Positions 1 to 11,975 of a stretch of 33,576 nucleotides of DNA are shown in pieces. The stretch lies in NCBI GenBank assembly GCA_964058845.1, contig CAXKVR010000533.1, positions 1 through 33,576 on the forward strand, written 5' to 3'. The notes beneath the pieces are model-generated. The model was given only the letters and a program-made list of their open reading frames with translations, searched no databases and was not told the origin of the DNA. This DNA comes from Carex sylvatica. Its lineage: Eukaryota > Streptophyta > Magnoliopsida > Poales > Cyperaceae. The position numbers were made by a program, and so were the translations under genes. How positions within the stretch are numbered: the first letter of the stretch is position 1; each line of letters begins with the position of its first letter.

Positions 1-496
1 AAATTGCAACCGCAACCACATTGATGTTTCATCAAAAAATGCATCTACAACAACGAAGAGAGGATAAGAAACGATTGCTGAAGATCTGACGCTGTTCAAC
101 AAAAATCTGACGATCCACATCTAATACAAGCACAAGGGAAGAATCCAAACTAGTAATGAGCGATCCAATAATTTTTCTTATCAAATGGTTTCAATTGTGA
201 AACTTTGAAGGGCTCTCTCATTGATACATTTACTATCAGGACTAACTACAAAATTAAAAAATTAAGCGAACATCAACCGCACCAAAATTAGTAGAAAGAA
301 GAGAGACCAATACCAGAATAACTATGCTCTGAAAGTATTTAGCCTGATAAATTAGTAAAAATAAATGGAACAATAACAACATTAGTTGAGTAAGATACGC
401 TAATTCAAGTTCATATTTTGCTGCAAGCATACAACATAGAAAATTTTCTCTCATTCCAACATAATCTCTCTGACAGCATTATATATTATTATTTGA
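1..496. other. 3' UTR and flank of the SAP30-like gene
   Basis: AT-rich sequence downstream of the TGA on the minus strand. It should hold the 3' UTR, but I could not place a poly(A) site with confidence. The 66-codon minus-strand ORF at 254-454 has no recognisable motif and is judged chance. I see no other gene or repeat. Confidence 0.4.
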
Positions 497-3400
497 TCAT
501 CTAACAGGCCCTTCGGCCTCTGAGTTAATCACCTTCACACGCCTTGCTGACTGGATGAAACTCATAATAACCTGCATCTCGTCCAATTGCTAAATTTGGG
601 CATTTTAAAAAAAATGTATCAGTAATTTGCTAATAATAATCAAAAGGGTTTCTGTTGTAATTGAACCTTAAAATGTTGAATTACCATTGATAGGAAATGG
701 TGACGGACACCATGCAGAAGCTGCTCCTTGGTAAGATTTGCATCTAAGTTAATCTATAAAAGCAAAATTATATACCAAAATAGTCGATTGGGAAAGACAC
801 CTTAATTAGTAAATAATTGCATTACCAAGTTGAAGTGCTTCCAATATCTCCATAAGGCAGCAGTCCCAAGCTTTGACAGATCTATCCTCTGTAAGTCAAC
901 AATATGTTTATAGTCTACAGGACTCTAGAAGCTAAAGTTTAAGTGACTATAACTAATGATCATATAATATGCTCACAGCTTGCGGCTTCAGGCTATGCGA
1001 GTGGGGATCCTTTTGCCGGCTTCGCTTAGCTGGTCGGGTGTGCCTAATCCTAGGCTTAGTTGATTTCTGGTAGTCTAAGCTAGCTGTAAAATTAATTAGA
1101 CAATTAAATACAAGTACCTAATAGTCAGAGTAACTTTCATTGCATGTGCAGTTGGACGCATATCCTTTCAAAATAACAAAATAACATCCACATAACATCC
1201 ACATACATTGCTATATCAAAATCTCAGAAATATATACCACAAGAATGTGACAAAATATTTACTACACTAGAAATTCACAAATTAGGTGGACTCAGCGGCC
1301 TATGTTTATAATTTTTGCATGAACAAAAAGCAATTCAAGAGCAACATTACCATTAACTTTTGCTGTACTTTACTAGAGGAGACCTAAATCCCAAGGCTAT
1401 AAAAGAAAGAATGCAATTAAAAAAAAAAAAAATTGACGGCCCACACGTACTGTAATCAATGTCTTTGTCGCCCCTGTCAGAGCTGCTACAAAAAGAGTTG
1501 TCGCAATCGGCATCATCTTCCTTGCCAGTTGGTGGCTCTAACACACTCAATGCATTCCTCTGCAACTTCACTTCCTCCCCATTTTTCAGCACCTAACATC
1601 CAATTAATCCAAAGAAATTTAGGACTTCTTTTAAAATTTTCGGATTAAGAGTGCAGCAGGTGAGGATTCAATGAAATATGTAATTAAAATTCCCTTTTCA
1701 TGGTAAGTAGGAGAATTTCTACACAAAGGACAACAATACAGGCAATCATGGTCAGCTAAATAACATCACTAATTTTTCAAAAAACTATACAACAATTTTA
1801 CCCCCTGAGAGTGATATATACAAAAAAAATACTTAGTGTAGCATGACCATCCATTAAGGAAATAAAACTGCTGTGATTCCAAAGAATCACAGTGACCCTG
1901 TTATTCCAAATCCAGCCCTTCATTTGTTGTGAGGTCCGTGCATAAAAAACAATTGTTTTTGAGATTCATGCATTCCAAAAAATGAAGGGCTGGATTTGAA
2001 ATAACAGAGTCCCTGCGATTCTTTGGAGTCGCAGCAGATTTATTTCTATCCATAAAAGTATGGCCAATATGACAATATAGTATTGATGATTATAGTGATA
2101 ACAGGTAAATTATGAGAAAAAAACTCCGATTTTGAACTAAAGTTCCATAAAATTTGAACTAGTTCAAAACAGGAATAGTTCATTTGTCCCTGCAAAGCAT
2201 AAGTATATATTCCTTCCATACATATTTTTTTTTTTTTCAAAATGCCCAATAACCTGGTTTTACCTATATGGGGGAGATAAGCAATGTGGAAGGAGGGGTA
2301 CTCCACACATCTCTTCAAAGAAATTGGAAAATAGAAGGTTGTATATGATTGCTGTAGTGAGAATATCAATATGATTTTTCATGGTCAAGGATACATATTC
2401 TCATATTTCAAAGGGTGAAAATGATATTAAAAATTTACCTATCCTTTCAAGGGTACATTAATTTCCTTATTTCCCCAAAATGATAACAACAAAAGAAAAA
2501 AGAAAGAATTCTAATATGCCGGCAGCAAACAGACTTGACAACCCCTTGGACGACAAGGAAAGATAAATCTTTTACCTAGGCTAAAAGATATGCCTGACTA
2601 ACGCATGTCTCTAAGACTTGTGCAATATGAAATATGAAATATGCATACAATAGATATCAGATACACCAGCTGGCATATCAAAATATATAACATTTGAACT
2701 GATATGGTCAGGCACACACTAGGCTATGTTTCTCAGCCACATATAATCACACATACGCATAACTTCCTTTTCCTGCTTTCTTGATATTTCACTTCCACCT
2801 TTCTATAGAACAAGGACCAGATATGTTAGCTCAGCAACCCATGTGAGACTAAATGAAAAGGTCTGGACTTCACAATTAGTTTGACTTTTTTATTTTCAGA
2901 AAGTTTTTATACTAGGTTTCATTAAGAAAAAAATAAAAGAAAACGAAGGAAAACCATTTTATTCACATTCCTGAAACTTCCCTAGTAGCCATTTCTTACC
3001 CTTATTGTTATTAACTCGCATTATATAGTTTTGGGATTTATTTATATGTTATTATAATAGTTATTTTAGAACAATAAACTTTGCACCGTGATAAAAAATA
3101 GTAAAAGAACATATGTATTAAACATTATCCTAAAATTTTGTATACCATATTGCAGTATCTGTATCGCATCAGATATGACACATAGATCCGTATCCATGCA
3201 TCCTATTCCTTGGTCCCTAAGGACAAAAGAAGGGCATTTTTGCAATTTAAGTGTAAAAAGCTAGGAGTTCTATGCAAGTTGTCTAATACTGCGTTAACTA
3301 TGAACCAGCTAAAAATAAGTAAGACATACATCCAGCTAAAATAATCACGCAAATTAATTCATATGAATGAATAACTCCTACCACAAAAATTAATTCTGAT

Positions 3401-3710
3401 GCATGAAACTCCCACCACAAAAAGAAAAACAAAAATAATAACTTACCAAAAAATGCCACCCGCCCAAGCCGACAGATTTCACAACGCCTTGGAGACCAAC
3501 AAGGACAGATTTGGTCCTGTTATTTCCAGTGACAATGACTTTGGTGTGCCTCGGCAACACCGAGAGCTCCTCGTCTCCACTCTCCTCTCTGAAGGTATGA
3601 TGTGTCACTGCACGATGATGGTGGTGGTGGTGGTTGTGACTCACTGGTGTCTGCACTTGGCTTGCCCGCAACTCTGTTTCCATTACTCTACTTCCTCCCG
3701 CCTCCATCAT
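497..3710 (-). CDS. AFR: SAP30-like histone deacetylase complex subunit (AFR1/AFR2 type), six coding exons
   Basis: Spliced minus-strand gene, 245 aa. Coding exons in order of translation: 3710-3447, 1592-1451, 1083-977, 888-826, 753-685, 589-497 (stop TGA 499-497). All junctions are GT-AG and phases match, so the reading frame closes exactly. Residues 1-50 are low complexity with a run of six His. Residues 56-108 form a compact Gly-rich module (VIVTGNNRTKSVLVG, GLGGWHFLVL, VKLQRNALSVLEPPTG), which I recall from plant SAP30-family proteins. Residues 109-171 are acidic then Lys/Arg-rich (KPRIRHTRPAKRSRQ, a possible nuclear localisation signal). Residues 172-235 match the Sin3-binding domain of SAP30: LWRYWKHFNL, then LTKEQLLHGVRHHFLS, then LDEMQVIMSFIQSARRVK. 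In Arabidopsis the relatives AFR1 and AFR2 act in an HDAC complex that represses the florigen gene FT; the role here is inferred from that. Family assignment is strong; orthology to one paralogue is not settled. Confidence 0.9.
1858..2047. mobile_element. 190 bp hairpin MITE, Mutator-like, in an intron of the SAP30-like gene
   Basis: Arms 1860-1925 and 1980-2045 are inverted copies of 66 nt with about seven mismatches, including an identical 19 nt core (CAAATCCAGCCCTTCATTT). The loop contains the 16 nt palindrome AAAAACAATTGTTTTT, so nearly the whole element folds on itself. Flanks ATCCATTAA (1849-1857) and ATCCATAAA (2048-2056) match at 8 of 9 bases, as expected for an old Mutator-type 9 bp target duplication. 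It lies in the intron between coding exons 1 and 2. No ORF. Confidence 0.75.
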
Positions 3711-3730
3711 AGCATTGAACAGTAATGCAT
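3707..3730 (-). promoter_or_regulatory. Upstream ORF overlapping the SAP30-like start codon
   Basis: In the exon carrying the main start, an ATG at 3730 opens a seven-codon frame (MHYCSML) whose TGA (3709-3707) overlaps the main ATG (3710-3708) in an ATGA arrangement. A second in-frame ATG inside it gives a two-codon version. If the leader intron is spliced at 3740 this ATG is in every mRNA, so translation of the main frame would need leaky scanning or re-initiation. Confidence 0.6.
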
Positions 3731-6381
3731 GTGTGCCCCCTAAAAGTATTAATAATTATTAGTTTGTGCATTTTTATTCTGGAGCACGGAATCACAATGT
3801 GTAGGTTCAATTCATGCTGTTTGCCCAGCACATTACTTAAAATTCCATAAATTCAATTTGGTATATTCCAAAATAACGGCCCCAGATGGTAATCTTAATG
3901 TGGCCAATTTACCCATGCATAAGACAAAAGTATCACAAACAAACAAGGACTTCAACATTTGGACAATGCCTAATGTTATAAACAACAAAACAAAAAAATA
4001 AATAAAATTCATCTAATAAAGCAGACAAAATCATTCAGGGCAAATGTTTTGGTTTATCAGTTCCGATGAAGTTGTAATCACATGGAATAATGATGTTGAC
4101 CTTTTAGATACTTCTTTTCTTCTCTTGAATAGGGTATTTCCAATGAAACTTTGAAACAAAATATTCAAGACAGAGAGCTAGCTAGAATATTATTTAAATA
4201 TATAAAGTTTTATTTATACATCCTAATACAAAAAAATTATTCTTGCCGAGTTGTCCAACAACAAGATACAGACATGTTAAAAAAATTACATAGGAAAAAT
4301 TTGTAATGCAGTATGGATGAAATTTCTGACTTTTTGATGAACTTTATGATAAGCATAAGAGGGTTTGTCATGATAGACACAAGAGGAAACAATGTATGTA
4401 AAAATGATTTTGCAGCTATTTAAACATGGGAAACTAAACACTGTTTAATTCTTGCCACTTATGTGGGAATGGCACAAATTTATTACATGCCACTATTTTA
4501 TCACATTCAGTAAAAACAGCACGATACCTAACATGCATTAAGAAACTTCCGTACTTCGACAAGCTTTTAGTAACAACCAAAAGGGAAACTTATACAAAGA
4601 AAGAGTGAACCACACTCACAAACATGTAGTTAGACCGAGTCACCATGATCTCTCTCCATCTTTCATTTTCACCCAAAAGCTCTCTTAAACTTGTAATTCA
4701 TACAGCTCGTAAATAAATTTAGCCCTAGAATATTTTCTTAGAATTGAGTAGAGAAGAGATGATCACAATTCAGGAAACAAGATTTGACTTTTCGTGAAGG
4801 GTCACTATCTAGTTTCAACTTTCAATTGATATATATAGTGAAGCTAGGTCAAATAATAAAATATTAACTTATTTTAGATGAAGAAAAAGTATATGAAATA
4901 TAACCTATTTATAAACATATGAAACTATGTGACAACCATGCATACCCCCCTTCCCCAATACATCCAACCCCATCAAGTTCAGTACTGCTACTTTTGCCAT
5001 ATTGGAAAATAAATAATGACTGAAATTGAAATGCAAGAAGTTAATACCAAGATTTTCCAGAGCTCAAGCTAATGACAATTAAATCAATATGACTATCTGG
5101 TCGCTATATCTCATTTATTAGTCTTGAGATTTTGATGAAATCAGATTGACGCAGCTAAAATAAGATAACTTTTTAGTAGAAATTTTATGCAATTGTGCAA
5201 TAACCAGGAAGGAATTACTACACACTCAGGAAATAGCACCATGATAACAATCAGACAAGTTCTAGAAATAATCAATCACAATCAAGATAAATTCAGTTTA
5301 ACCAATTAAACCATTTCTTTTAAATGATCCAATTCAAGGGATAAAGCTTCCAAAATCAGAACTTCAATGAAATTTTTTGAGCTCTTTATATCGAAAAGGC
5401 ACTCCAATATAATACTAGTAGAAAATGCATAGTATCACAGGGTCTTGATAATAGCAACTTAGATTGTTCTAACAAAATTGAAGTTTCAATCAAACCGAAG
5501 TATGATTACATGCAGTTTCTTCAACTGATGATGCCTATTGACCCAACATTTTCAGATCACGAATCTAATGCTACTTTGACTGATGATGATTAAACATTGT
5601 AGTTTTTAAATTGAAATAGCCATTTGATAAGAATAACATAAGAATGGATGCTTAAATTACCCAATTTTATAAGAACTACAATACTAGAAACTTGAAACAA
5701 TTTACTTTCCAAAATTAGCAACCTAACCATATCACTCGAAATTAGGGTTATAGGACTATTGGGAACTGAAAAAGAACAAACTACTATTGTACCAAAGATT
5801 GACAAGACCTTTGTGGAAATTCAGTGTGATTTCAGTGCATGCAAACAAAAACATCAAATTGATTTTGGAAATTCACAATAAAAAGTTACATTTATGAAAG
5901 GACAGCTCTCGCCATTGTGGTCAAAATCAAAATCCACAAATGAGGGAAAAATATTTTTATGCCCAATGATTCGCCTAAACCAATTGTAGTATCTCCTCAG
6001 ATTTAGTACATGCAAGAACAAAGAAATCATAACCGCAATACTCCAAAAAAACATGGTATGGAACATCACACACGGCATAGGAAATCAATACTGATCTTTA
6101 TTTGAGCTTGAATTTAAAAAGCACGCCAGAACAAAGCTAAATCTCAAACATTTCTTTCAGTCAGAATGGAAAAACACCACGTATTTGCTTCGAACTCAAA
6201 GAAAAACATAAAATCAATGACAGCAGAGATCATAATATTGCATGCACGGATCTTCGAAATATTACAACATAATTCAAAAGCTTTTTACGAAATAGTGAGA
6301 AAAATACTGCATTGTACTATACTATGTGAAGTAGATTGTATAAAAATCATCTAAAAAAGGCCTTATATTTAACCTACATAC

Positions 6382-6675
6382 CTAATAGCCAGATACAGGC
6401 ACCAATTCGCCGAGAAATCCCCGGATCTGGTAAAATGTGCTCGAATAAACGTTTTTAGAATGTCTTATTAGGGAAATTTGAGGGAAAAATAGATAGAGAG
6501 GCGAGGCGAGACAGAGTTGGGTCTTAGGGAGAGAGAGAGAGAGAGCAGATAATGACAGAGAGCATAAAGGTAAGAAAGGAAAGAACTAGTGAGAAAAGAG
6601 AACGAATAGACATACCTTATCGGTTAAACCATCCTGGTACAGATCATTGGACCCCACTTTTCAGTATGCTGTGGC
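6382..6675 (-). other. Probable 5'-UTR leader exon of the SAP30-like gene
   Basis: Minus-strand leader, pyrimidine-rich on the transcribed strand because it carries a (CT)n run at 6529-6544, typical of plant 5' UTRs. A good donor, CTATTAG|GTATGTAGG, ends the exon at 6382. The matching acceptor, ATACTTTTAG, ends at 3740, so the exon holding the start codon begins at 3739. This implies a leader intron of about 2.6 kb (6381-3740). A second donor, ATAAG|GTATGT, would end the exon at 6616, so alternative leaders are possible. The 5' end at about 6675 is inferred from the TATA box at 6704-6712. cDNA would decide. Confidence 0.55.
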
Positions 6676-6703
6676 ATGAATAGGGGTGTGAACCAGGTTT
6701 ATT

Positions 6704-6712
6704 GTATATATA
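6704..6712 (-). promoter_or_regulatory. TATA box for the SAP30-like gene
   Basis: The minus strand reads TATATATAC here, about 30 bp upstream of the inferred transcript start and upstream of the CT-rich leader. No coding sequence lies immediately upstream. Inferred from position and consensus only. Confidence 0.45.
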
Positions 6713-6719
6713 GTTATTA

Positions 6720-8814
6720 TCGGGGTTCACGAGGGCAGCGACCCATATTACTCCTCCCTTTTGACGAACAAAATTGACTGGACCCGGTTTTTCAATTTCA
6801 AAATCAAACAATTTCGTAGTCCGCCCATAAATTATTAAATATTTAATTGCGTGTATGCAGTTGTAATGTTGTATTCAATAATGCAAACATGATTGGAGAA
6901 AGGATCAGAAAATGGAAAATGAAAGCTCAAGTAAATTTTTACAGTGTAATTTTATTTTATGAGAAAGCTGAAAAGTATTAGTATTTGTAAAAATTATAAA
7001 ATATAAAGGATAAAATTGGTAAAAAAATTTATAAGAAAGACTATGTTATCCCGACACTTCTTTAGTTACGTCTTTGAACATTATGAAAAACATAAAAAAA
7101 AGAATACATGTTCATTGTAAAGTAAAAAAAAAACAAAATTATCAATATTTCGTTATAAGAGGACTTAGTCACTCCGTCGCCTTCTTAAATCCACCTTTGA
7201 ATATTCTGAAAGACATAAAAATTGCATGTTCATCATAAAGTATAAAGGACAAATTTATTAATTTTTCTTAAAGAATGACTTAGTCATTCCGGCCTTGAAT
7301 ATCCTAAAATATAAAAAGGTATGTTAATTTTTCACTAGAATAATTTGCTCTTAAAATTATTTGTTTTTAATTGAAAGGATCAAACTAGTTGAAGACTACA
7401 TTTCAAACAAAACTTTTTTATAAAGTAATTTGAAGTATTAAATTTTCATAAGGTAGTTCAAAATTTGACTAATACAAGTTTTACAAGAATCTATAATTGT
7501 TGCAGATAAAAAAACTTTTAAAATTACTGAATAAGTGAAATTTTCTTAGATAAAAAATCTAAATTGTTTTGCAAGTGATATGTAAGAAAATGTAATTCAT
7601 AGATGCAATAGTTGGACATAATTTAATATCATGTGAGTTTCAATACAAATAATGAGTTTTAATTTCAGCATATAAAAGGACTCATTCTGTATGATCCTTT
7701 ATCAAATGGCTTAGTAATTTCTTATAATAAAAAAAAATAGATTTCCAATTTTTTTTATAAGTCTTTCGGCTTCAAACCACATAGATAATATTTTTTTGCC
7801 TGTTATATAACATTGAGAAAGTATTGCTCGTAATTTTATATTATTTTTTCTAGGATTCATTATTTGATTCTAATTAGATTATCAATAAAAAGTTAAAAAC
7901 TATCCACCTAAAGTATTTTTAATAAATAATAAATGTGACTTTCTATTTTATAATTCTCTTTATTTCAAAACATAATTTTTAATCATTTGATATTATTTTT
8001 TTAAGAAAACACTGCTCACATTTTTGACATATAATACATCACAATAAAACTAATTACAACTATCATTTTTCATTTTGGTTCGAGGGCTCAGAGTGATCAA
8101 AAGAAAATAAAATTGTTCAATAACGTGTCCTTTTAATCTGAACATATTTTTTTTTTGCATTTCTACTTTATATGTTAGTTATGTTATCAGTGTATCATCT
8201 ATTTTGTTTCTTATTTAAGCTGCAGATATTGCATAATTCATTTGCTGATTATTGCCTTTCTATTGTTTGTTTTAAAATGCATCCACTCGAGTTACAAAAT
8301 CTACAATGTAGCGCGCATTCATGCACTAATTTCTATAAAATGTCTTTGTATATATAATTTAGAGACATCATAGATAACATCATAAAGGCATAATATTCAG
8401 AATGATTAATAATTGAAAATGGTTCAAATATTTTCATTTTTGTGTTTTATTATTTCTCAATCTCTTCTATATAAATTTAAAAATATAATAAGATTTTAAA
8501 TTTATGTAGGGTATATTGATAACTTTAGTCCGACCACTTCATCGGTCTTAAGCGGACACAGTTAAGCCAAGTACAACAGATTACTTACTCCCACTGACAC
8601 GCTTATAAAACGTGAGGAGATAGATGGAGAGGAGAGTGTACGTTGCGGCTGTCAATTCGAGTAATAAATCTTACAAGAACATGGTCTATACATTTGACTT
8701 CCGGAACTAATAAAATATGCCACAAGAGGAGTCAAATGTCCCAGGAGACGGTCTGTGAACCTAGTCTATATGGATATTCATCTACAGGGTGGTATCTAGC
8801 GTTTCTTTTCATGG
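6720..8814. other. AT-rich intergenic region
   Basis: No convincing coding region on either strand; the only ORF above 60 codons (8172-8357) is short and hydrophobic with no motif. Apart from the array at 6998-7318 I see only A/T-rich runs. Confidence 0.5.
6998..7318. repeat. Degenerate tandem repeat, about 120 bp unit, three copies
   Basis: Three diverged copies at about 6998-7123, 7124-7241 and 7242-7318 (the last partial). Shared landmarks in each are a TATAAAGGA-CAAAATT-like start, GACTTAGTCA-TTCC, TTTGAATATT and CATAAAAA; the first two also share CATGTTCAT. No coding potential seen. Confidence 0.6.
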
Positions 8815-8823
8815 CTTGTGCAT

Positions 8824-9034
8824 GAGATAGGAGTAGGTCCGATGCCCATTGGACCTACTTTTAGATTCAATGGGCTCTATCACCATACGATTAGTATTAA
8901 GATCTGTGTACACGGAAACTGATAAAACTCGCACGGATTTTAATACGAATTGCACGAATTTTGATGCAATTGGATGGTCACAACACCCATCGAACCAAAG
9001 TAGGTCCAATGGGCATCGGACCTACTCCGACTCC
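8824..9034. mobile_element. 211 bp Mutator-like MITE with nested palindromes
   Basis: The ends are inverted: GAGTAGGTCCGATGCCC near 8831 and its exact complement near 9028, perfect over about 31 bp and degenerate for about 20 bp more. Each arm is itself a palindrome (AGTAGGTCC, 10 nt spacer, GGACCTACT). Flanks CTTGTGCAT (8815-8823) and CTTGTGTAT (9035-9043) form a 9 bp target duplication with one mismatch. The small ORFs read on both strands across it are by-products of the inverted repeat. Confidence 0.75.
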
Positions 9035-9043
9035 CTTGTGTAT

Positions 9044-10104
9044 ACTTTGAATTTTGCCTTATTTAGTGTCTATAATATTACAGAATTAAATCGGGTTGAT
9101 TAGCTACTCGGTTGAGAAGGAAATGATCCCTAGACATTGTCTACTGGAGATTGTGTAGAACGAGACATCTTATAGCGTTCTTTTGTTGACTTGATGTATA
9201 TCGGAGATTTTTCAAAATATATTGAATGCAGGTCTCTGATTGATGGTAATCGAAGTGTAATATTTTCAAATAAAATATGTTATTGGTCAAATTAACAAAA
9301 GATATGTACAACATTTTAATCAATAAATAATTTGTTATTATGAATTTATAATAAAGGAACTATCACTTGGTAATTATTTATTTTGACTATTTTCAAAAAT
9401 AAGGTTTAAGTTTGAAATTCAACATTAAATGTATAATTTATCTTATTTATATATAGTTCATAAAATATAATGAGATTTGCTGAATTTTTCATTGCACATC
9501 AAGTGACTTAAAATTTCAACAATGCAAAATTAAAAGTTCATCAAACAACAATTGAATTGAATGAAATTTGGGTATTATGCTATCCATGTTCAATAACATA
9601 TACCATAAATTTACTTTCTAATTTTCAATTTTATTTACATTTTATTAAATTCATTGTTAAAAAAAATAATAACAACTGTCAAGTAATCTCTCTTGTCTGT
9701 GATTACTGATTAGATACCAATTGTCATGCAACAATGCAACCATCAACGTTCCTTAATATAATTTTGAGGATCCATTCCATAGACGGACAAAGAATTCTAA
9801 TTTTAAGTTCCGAAAGTGCTTAATTTTGTAGAGAAATCCATATGCAAGTAAAAATAATCTTTTTAGAAAGCATAAAATTACAACACAAAATTTCATAATA
9901 ATATTCTAAGCTATCTAACATGAGTGATGTTTAAAGCAAGAGATTAAATTGTTTGAGTTGTACAATTATAGAACCACACGTTTAGTGTAAGATAGTTCTG
10001 TTGAGATTCACGAGAGTTTTTATTGCAAAATAAAAATACAATTACATCTGTATAGGGTAATAAATCGATAAAGTATATTTTATTTTTCAAAAAATAAAAA
10101 ATGA
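9044..10104. other. AT-rich intergenic region
   Basis: No gene, RNA or clear repeat recognised. A 60-codon minus-strand ORF (9141-9323) has no recognisable motif. Confidence 0.5.
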
Positions 10105-10106
10105 CT

Positions 10107-10430
10107 CAGCTACTTTTATTATTATTACCGTCATTATCATTTTTTTCAAAAATGGAGAACGCCAGTAGCTACTTTCATTAATTTTACTGTCATTGTTAAT
10201 TTTTTAAAATAAAAAATGTCAGTAGCTACTTTCATTATTATTATTATCGTTACCATTTTTATTAAGAGTAAAATGTAAATAGCTACTTTCATTATTATTA
10301 TCGTCGTTACTATTTTTTCTAAAATAGAAAACATCAGTAGCTATTTTCATTTTTATTACCGTCGTTACTATTTTTTTAAATGAAAAATGACAGCTACTTT
10401 CATTATTTTCATTGCCATCATCATTAAACC
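10107..10430. repeat. Minisatellite-like array, about 57 bp unit, six copies
   Basis: The core CAGTAGCTACTTTCATTA recurs with small changes at about 10107, 10163, 10220, 10278, 10335 and 10391, spacings of 56-58 bp. Each copy continues with an ATT-rich stretch, a CGT-TAC segment and an A-rich stretch. Overlapping minus-strand ORFs (10146-10461) come from the array and show the same periodicity; I do not treat them as genes. Confidence 0.85.
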
Positions 10431-11700
10431 GAACCGATCCATAAAAATCATTCAAACACATAATAAAATAATTACAAGAAATGATAATGCTATCAAACTG
10501 AATTATAAAGTACGTATAATATTTACATCGGTCAAAGTCGAATCAAAACCATTTTGTAATTATATTTATTTTTTTATCATTTGTTAATTTTTTTTTTCAA
10601 GTCGTATTTAAGTAAACTGGAGTGATATTGATATTAACCTGAATTCTGAGCATGATAGTAACAAAAAATTGGATTTGCTTGACATTAAGAATCATATCTC
10701 GATCCAATTTAACAATTGGATTTGCTATTAATATTAAGGACATGTACACGGTGAATCATATCATTTGACAAAAAAAATAAAAAAACGGTACTCTTAGAAG
10801 TTGTAATTACTAGTCAAACAGTTGCATTTGAAGTTCACATTAATATTCCACAAAGAGAATTAAGTTTTAATGTTATTTTACTTATATCATATCATCAACA
10901 TCCTCAGCCTCATCCTTTTAATTTTATTTTCTCTCCTTAATTATTATTATTACTACTATCAAATAACTCATACTTTCGTATGCTTTCTTCTCATGTAAAA
11001 TAATGTGTATTTCTATAAAATTTCCATGTCATTACTAGTGTTGTTTTTATTATATAAATTATTAGTTTTAAAATAATATATATTTACGTTTAAAATTTAC
11101 TTGATTATAATCTTCTATAGAAATTATTATTGCTAAATCAACTTATCTTGAAATAGATTTAATTTTTTGAGCTAAGTTCAAATGACAATTTAAGTTGTTC
11201 CATCTATTGAATGTTGGTGACATTTAATTTGCAGTTTTAAATAACTAATTGGCTTCCAAAATTAACTAATCATCAGTCATTATCTGGTTAATCGGTAATC
11301 CGCGAAACAATTAAACATATATATAATTTGAATTATCAACAACGATATAATATTTTGAATGATATATTTGGCCGCCAACACCAATTAATTAATCAAGATT
11401 TATAGTCTCCATAACCATTCAAATTATAGTTGTAGTATGCAATATAATGCTCAGTGCATGTTATGGACAGTTAATATTTTATCATAAAAAAATATAGAGA
11501 TAATTAAATTATACACTAGAGTAAAAATTAATATTTCTCAAGTTTTTATGGATATTTATGAATAAATAAATAAGAATGCCAAATTGTCTGTCAATGAATA
11601 TGCCAAAAAAGAAAGACAATCTGTAAACTGGTCACAGAGAGCTCTCAACATATCTAACTATTTTTATCAAGAAATGAACACATCATTTTCATATAAAAAT
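10431..11700. other. AT-rich intergenic region
   Basis: No coding region, RNA gene or clear repeat recognised. Confidence 0.5.
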
Positions 11701-11719
11701 CACAATTATGCCAAGCAAT

Positions 11720-11975
11720 ACATGTTTAGATTAGACCGGATCCAGTGAACAATGAATGGGTTGAGATAAGCACATGGGGTTGTCCTGAGTGAGGAGCAAA
11801 GGGTGTACTGAGTCTGAGTGGCCGTAATGTTCACACGCGTATGGGGCTCTGCATGCATGGGCCACGGCTGACTTGCACGTGCTCCTCCCCCACCTCATCA
11901 CTATTATTTTATGAGTCAAACGACTCAAAACCTATCAGGAACCTATCTATATATTGATCTATTCTCTTTTTATAC
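11720..11975 (+). promoter_or_regulatory. Promoter-like patch without a visible ORF
   Basis: A locally GC-richer stretch has a palindromic G-box (GCACGTGC, about 11874-11881), a TGAGTCA motif about 30 bp downstream inside an inverted GAGTC-AAAC-GACTC, then CTATCTATATATTG (about 11944-11957), a plausible TATA box. Downstream is CT-rich like a plant leader, but no ORF above 72 codons follows. It could drive a noncoding RNA, be a remnant promoter, or be chance. Confidence 0.3.

Noticed and set aside
10146..10461. Overlapping minus-strand ORFs of 62 and 80 codons
   Set aside because: Both follow the 57 bp tandem array and have the same period; composition reflects the repeat.
11731..11928. 65-codon minus-strand ORF in the GC-richer patch
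   Set aside because: No family motif, no splice partners, and the strand carries promoter-like motifs in the other direction.
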